Assembly (NCBI GenBank): GCA_963745915.1
Contig: CAVUZA010000002.1
Span: forward strand, 2,294,001-2,358,000
Length of the DNA: 64,000 nt
From: VRUE01 sp963745915
GTDB taxonomy: Bacteria; Actinomycetota; Thermoleophilia; Solirubrobacterales; 70-9
Direction: 5' to 3'
This document shows, one piece after another, positions 56,759 to 64,000 of the stretch. Under the pieces are notes generated by a model that made no database searches, was not told the DNA's origin, and saw only the letters and a list, made by a program, of their open reading frames with translations. The position numbers were made by a program, and so were the translations under genes. Positions within the stretch are counted from its first letter, which is position 1. Every line of letters starts with the position of its first letter.

Positions 56759-56762
<4 letters not shown>
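55871..56762 (-). CDS. pyrK: dihydroorotate dehydrogenase electron transfer subunit PyrK, interrupted by palindromic insertions
   Basis: Iron-sulfur/FAD subunit passing electrons from PyrD to NAD+. The N-terminal half (PRALSVAE, WLNGPLGNSFTTP) and the C-terminal half (GAILVGGGIGIAPL, the 2Fe-2S cysteines in ACGYGACFGCAVP and LCVDGP) are each intact. They lie in different frames, separated by a 47-nt hairpin at 56345-56391. A second palindrome (56512-56564) adds an in-frame stretch including SFVEDSPTKDER. Either the first insertion inactivates pyrK or one base is missing nearby in the assembly. Confidence 0.8.
56345..56391 (-). repeat. 47-nt palindromic element in pyrK
   Basis: A perfect 16-bp stem (AACTGCATCAAATTCC with its complement) plus an inner 4-bp stem GCTC/GAGC and a 5-nt loop. 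The single imperfect position is A-C on the plus strand but U-G on the minus strand, so a minus-strand RNA would pair completely. It is AT-richer than its surroundings and lies exactly where the pyrK frame breaks. Confidence 0.8.
56512..56564. repeat. 53-nt palindromic element within pyrK coding sequence
   Basis: A 22-position stem (56512-56533 with 56543-56564) with one G-T pair and one mismatch closes a 9-nt loop. It is translated in frame as part of pyrK (SSFVEDSPTKDERAG), a region that is not part of the usual PyrK fold core. It looks like a palindromic insertion tolerated in a surface loop. Confidence 0.65.
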
Positions 56763-59859
<3,097 letters not shown>

Positions 59860-59867
<8 letters not shown>

Positions 59868-60976
59868 GGGCAAGCTCCAGGAAGCTGTCGAAGAGGTGGC
59901 GGGCGTCGTGCGGGCCGGGGCCGGCCTCGGGGTGGTACTGGACGGTGGCCGCGCGCACGTCGCGGCAGGACCAGGCCCTCGACCGTGCGGTCGTAGAGGT
60001 TGAGGTGGGAGAGCTCGGCGGCGCCGAAGTCGGTCTCCCAGCGGACCGGCTCGTCGGCCTCGATCCGCGGCTCGCCGCCGGGGCCCTGGACGGCGAAGCC
60101 GTGGTTCTGGGAGGTGATGTCGATCCGCCCCGTGGCCAGGTCCTTGACCGGGTGGTTGGCGCCGCGGTGGCCGAAGGGCAGCTTGAAGGTCTCCAGCCCG
60201 ACCGCGCGGCAGAGCAGCTGGTGGCCGAGGCAGATGCCGAAGAGCGGCTTCTGCCCGACCAGGTCGCGGACCGTCTCGACCACGTAGCCGAGCGCCGCCG
60301 GGTCGCCGGGCCCGTTGGCGAGGAAGACGACGTCGGGCTCGGCGGCGAGCACCTCATCGGCGGAGGAGGTGCAGGGCAGCAGGGTCAGCCGGCAGCCGCG
60401 CTCGCGCAGCTGGCGGACGATGTTGAGCTTGATCCCGGTGTCGATCCCGACCACGTGCGGCCCGTCGCCCTCGAAGCGGACCGGCTCGGGCGGGGTGACG
60501 GTGCGGGCGAGGTCGGCGCCGGCCATCGCCGGCTCGGCGGCGACCCGCTCGCGCGCCTCGGCCTCGGGCGTGCCGGCCCCGAAGATGCCGCCCCGCATCG
60601 CGCCGCGGTCGCGGATGTGGCGGACGACGGCGCGGGTGTCGACGCCGCCGATCGCCGGCACGCCGCAGTCGGAGAGCCAGTCGAGCCAGCCGCCCTCGGC
60701 GGTGGCGACGTCCTCGCCGTTCTTCGGGTCGCGCATGACGACCCCGCGGGCGTGGGCGCGGTCGGACTCCATCGCCGCCGCCGAGACGCCGTAGTTGCCG
60801 ATCAGCGGGTAGGTGAAGACGATTATCTGGCCGGCGTAGGAGGGGTCGGTGACCGACTCCTGGTAGCCGGTCATCGCCGTGTTGAAGACGACCTCGCCGG
60901 TCGCCGCCTCGCCGTGGCCGCAGGGGACGCCGTCGAAGCGCGCCCCGTCCTCGAGCAGCAGGTAGCCGTCGCTCAT
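59860..60976 (-). CDS. carA: carbamoyl-phosphate synthase small subunit, one frameshift
   Basis: Glutaminase subunit that supplies ammonia to CarB. The N-terminal domain (FNTAMTGYQESVTDPSYAGQ in part) and the class I amidotransferase domain with the nucleophile elbow GICLGHQLL are clear. Near 59962-59970 the frame shifts after VEGLVLPRR; the ending DVRAATVQYHPEAGPGPHD...LELAHA with the catalytic His/Glu is in the next frame. ATG 60976 (MSDGYLLLEDG) begins directly after a hairpin. Confidence 0.88.
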
Positions 60977-61022
60977 TCCGGTGCGCCTTTTGCACTCGTG
61001 AGGTTCATAAGGCACACCGGAA
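60976..61022 (-). promoter_or_regulatory. hairpin at the pyrC-carA junction
   Basis: A 14-bp stem (60976-60989 with 61009-61022; arm TTCCGGTGTGCCTT on the minus strand) has its single imperfect pair as U-G in the minus-strand mRNA. The 3' arm runs into the carA start codon and covers the ribosome-binding region, so it may limit carA translation relative to pyrC. It could also be another dispersed palindrome. Confidence 0.6.
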
Positions 61023-61028
61023 GCGGGG

Positions 61029-62371
<1,343 letters not shown>

Positions 62372-62375
<4 letters not shown>

Positions 62376-63334
62376 GCCGGCTGTCCGATCGGGGTCGCGC
62401 GGGCGGCGCCGTCGCCGGCGGCCGGCGCCGGCTCCTCGTCGCCGGCGGCGAGCAGCTCGTAGAGGATCGCCATCCGCACGACCAGGCCGGAGGCGACCTG
62501 CTCGGCGATCAGCGACTGGGGCGAGTCGACCACCTCGCCGGAGAGCTCGACGCCGCGATTGACCGGGCCGGGGTGCATCAGCAGCTGGCGCGGGCCGAGG
62601 CGGCGCGAGTCGATCTGGAAGTGGGCGGCGTACTCGCGCAGCGAGGGGACGAAGCTCTCCCGCATGCGCTCGCGCTGCAGGCGCAGGGCGTAGACGACGT
62701 CGGCTTCGCCGAGGTCCTCGAGCGAGTGGGTGACCCGGCAGCCGAGCCGCTCGAGCCCGCGCGGGATCAGCGCCGGCGGTCCGCAGACGGTCAGCTCCGC
62801 CCCCATCGCGGCGAAGGCGATCAGGTTGGAGCGGGCGACGCGGCTGTGCAGGACGTCGCCGACGATCCAGATCCGCTTGCCCTGCAGCGAGCCGAGCCGG
62901 CGGCGCAGCGTGTAGGCGTCGAGCAGGGCCTGGCTCGGGTGCTCGTGCTTGCCGTCGCCGGCGTTGATCACCGCCGCGTCGGCCCAGCCGGCGACCATCT
63001 CGGCGGCGCCGGCGTAGGGGTGGCGGATGACGATTGCCGCCGGTTCGTAGGCGGAGAGGGTGGCGACCGTGTCCTTCAGCGACTCGCCCTTGTCGACCGA
63101 GGAGCCGGCGGCCTTGACCGAGACGAGGTCGGCCGAGAGCCGCTTGGCGGCGAGCTCGAAGGAGGAGCTGGTGCGGGTGCTGGCCTCGTAGAAGAGGGTG
63201 ACGACGGTGCGCCCGCGCAGGGTGGGCACCTTCTTGATGTCGCGGCGGCCGACCTCGGCGAAGCTCTCGGCGCGGTCGAGGATCGCCTCGATCTCGGCCT
63301 TGGAGAGCTGCTCGATCGAGAGCAGGTGCCTCAC
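62372..63334 (-). CDS. pyrB: aspartate carbamoyltransferase catalytic subunit
   Basis: A 320-residue enzyme condensing carbamoyl phosphate and aspartate. The carbamoyl phosphate loop is FYEASTRTSSSFELA, followed by GDGKHEHPSQALLD and the aspartate-binding HPGPVNRGVE. Like most actinobacterial operons there is no pyrI regulatory subunit. It overlaps pyrR and pyrC by four bases each. A C-terminal Pro/Ala-rich tail of about 20 residues is present. Confidence 0.95.
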
Positions 63335-63885
63335 GCGCCGACCTCCGCCAGGGCCGAGATCGTCACTTCGTCGGCGCCGTCCTGCTCGGCGAGGCGCACG
63401 TTGACCCGCTCCTCGCGCGCGGTCGGCAGGTTCTTGCCGACGTAGTCGGGGCGGATCGGCAGCTCGCGGTGGCCGCGGTCGCAGAGCACGGCGAGCTGCA
63501 CCCGTTGCGGGCGGCCGTAGTCGAAGAGGGCGTCGATCGCGGCCCGCACGGTGCGCCCGGTGAAGAGCACGTCGTCGACGAGGACGACCGTTTTGCCGCT
63601 CGGGTCGAACTCGATGTGGGAGGCGTGGACGACCGGCTGGTCGGCGGGCGACTTGCTGCCCAGGTCGTCGCGGTAGAAGGAGATGTCGACGTCGCCGATC
63701 GGCAGCTCGGTGCCGGTCAGCTCGGCCAGCAGCGCGTGCAGGCGGCGGGCGAGGACGGCGCCACGGGTGTGGATGCCGACCAGGGCGAGGTCGTCGGGGA
63801 CCGGGTTCTTCTCGGCAATCTCGTGCGCGATCCGCCGCAGCGTTCGCGCCAAGTCGTCGTGCTCGAGCACGACCTTCTCGGACAC
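63331..63885 (-). CDS. pyrR: pyr operon regulator/uracil phosphoribosyltransferase PyrR
   Basis: A 184-residue PyrR. The PRPP motif is KTVVLVDDVLFTGRTVRAAI, with LVGIHTRGAVLARRL and RGHRELPIRPDYVGKN characteristic of PyrR. It binds pyr mRNA when UMP is abundant and has weak UPRTase activity. GTG start at 63885, with a Shine-Dalgarno GGAAGGAG 10-11 bases upstream that is part of the predicted PyrR-binding loop. Confidence 0.95.
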   Translation of the reverse strand: MSEKVVLEHDDLARTLRRIAHEIAEKNPVPDDLALVGIHTRGAVLARRLHALLAELTGTELPIGDVDISFYRDDLGSKSPADQPVVHASHIEFDPSGKTVVLVDDVLFTGRTVRAAIDALFDYGRPQRVQLAVLCDRGHRELPIRPDYVGKNLPTAREERVNVRLAEQDGADEVTISALAEVGA

Positions 63886-63895
63886 TTCGGTTGTT

Positions 63896-63922
63896 CTCCT
63901 TCCGGGCCTCGCGGGACCCTGG
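63896..63922 (-). promoter_or_regulatory. PyrR-binding loop overlapping the pyrR Shine-Dalgarno
   Basis: On the minus strand CCAGGGTCCCGCGAGGCCC followed by GGAAGGAG forms a small hairpin (GGG/CCC) presenting a CGCGAGGC loop, close to the PyrR-binding consensus (CNGNGAGGC-like). The adjoining GGAAGGAG is the ribosome-binding site. PyrR bound here would repress translation, as established for Mycobacterium smegmatis. Confidence 0.7.
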
Positions 63923-64000
63923 TTAAAGGACGCGGCCAGCGTAGCAGGGGGTTGGGACGGTCGGGGGCGGTCCCGGGGCCGGCTTCGCCGGGAGTTCCCC

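Overview
The window is a very GC-rich, gene-dense bacterial chromosome segment. It combines several actinobacterial traits: MihF-type integration host factor, RskA/SigK-type sigma control, MurT-GatD lipid II amidation, a DagK family lipid kinase, VKOR-driven disulfide formation and PASTA/CHAP wall proteins. Together with the gene order cinA...recA-miaB-miaA, rbfA-nrnA-truB-ribF-rpsO-pnp and pyrR-B-C-carA-carB-pyrK-D-mihF-gmk-rpoZ-coaBC, this points to a deep-branching actinobacterium, most likely class Thermoleophilia (Solirubrobacterales-like). The placement is an inference from gene content, not a phylogeny. No rRNA, tRNA or CRISPR array was recognised.

Layout. 1-2645 (minus): DsbA-like protein, VKOR, hydrolase, Bcp peroxiredoxin and a cyclophilin lipoprotein. 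2694-6906 (plus): a coupled cell-wall operon (methyltransferase, DagK, MurT, second methyltransferase, GatD). 6903-13126: dut, hflX, an SDR, a metallo-hydrolase, an orphan hipB with a hipA remnant and three phased operators, then dapL-dapF. 13184-17208: a repeat-bearing CHAP/PASTA protein, a frameshifted glycosyltransferase and a TetR gene with a 31-bp palindromic operator. 17295-30560: miaA, miaB, recA, thpR and, after about 8 kb of accessory genes, cinA. The accessory block holds a possible toxin-antitoxin pair, a cupin, SigK-RskA with two fasciclin genes, an antiporter, a Phd/VapC pair and a membrane protein. 30557-36959: RodZ-like protein, FtsK, a two-component system and a K+ channel. 37060-54895: rnj, dapA, dapB, M16 protease, pnp, thiol proteins, rpsO, ribF, truB, nrnA, rbfA, infB, nusA, a truncated rimP, coaBC, rpoZ, gmk and mihF. 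54982-63885: the complete pyrimidine operon with a PyrR-binding leader.

The most unusual signal is a set of dispersed structured elements. Three 118-120-nt copies (45102-45220, 45246-45363, 52323-52442) and one divergent copy (18046-18160) share two loop boxes. They are closed by about 22-bp arms that differ between copies but stay self-complementary. Every imperfect arm pair in the three main copies is a G-U pair when read in one orientation, which suggests an RNA. Other small palindromes occur between genes and twice inside pyrK.

Single-base frameshifts interrupt dapA, the M16 protease, carA and carB (three times), and one interrupts the glycosyltransferase. Because most of these are housekeeping genes, assembly errors are the likeliest cause.
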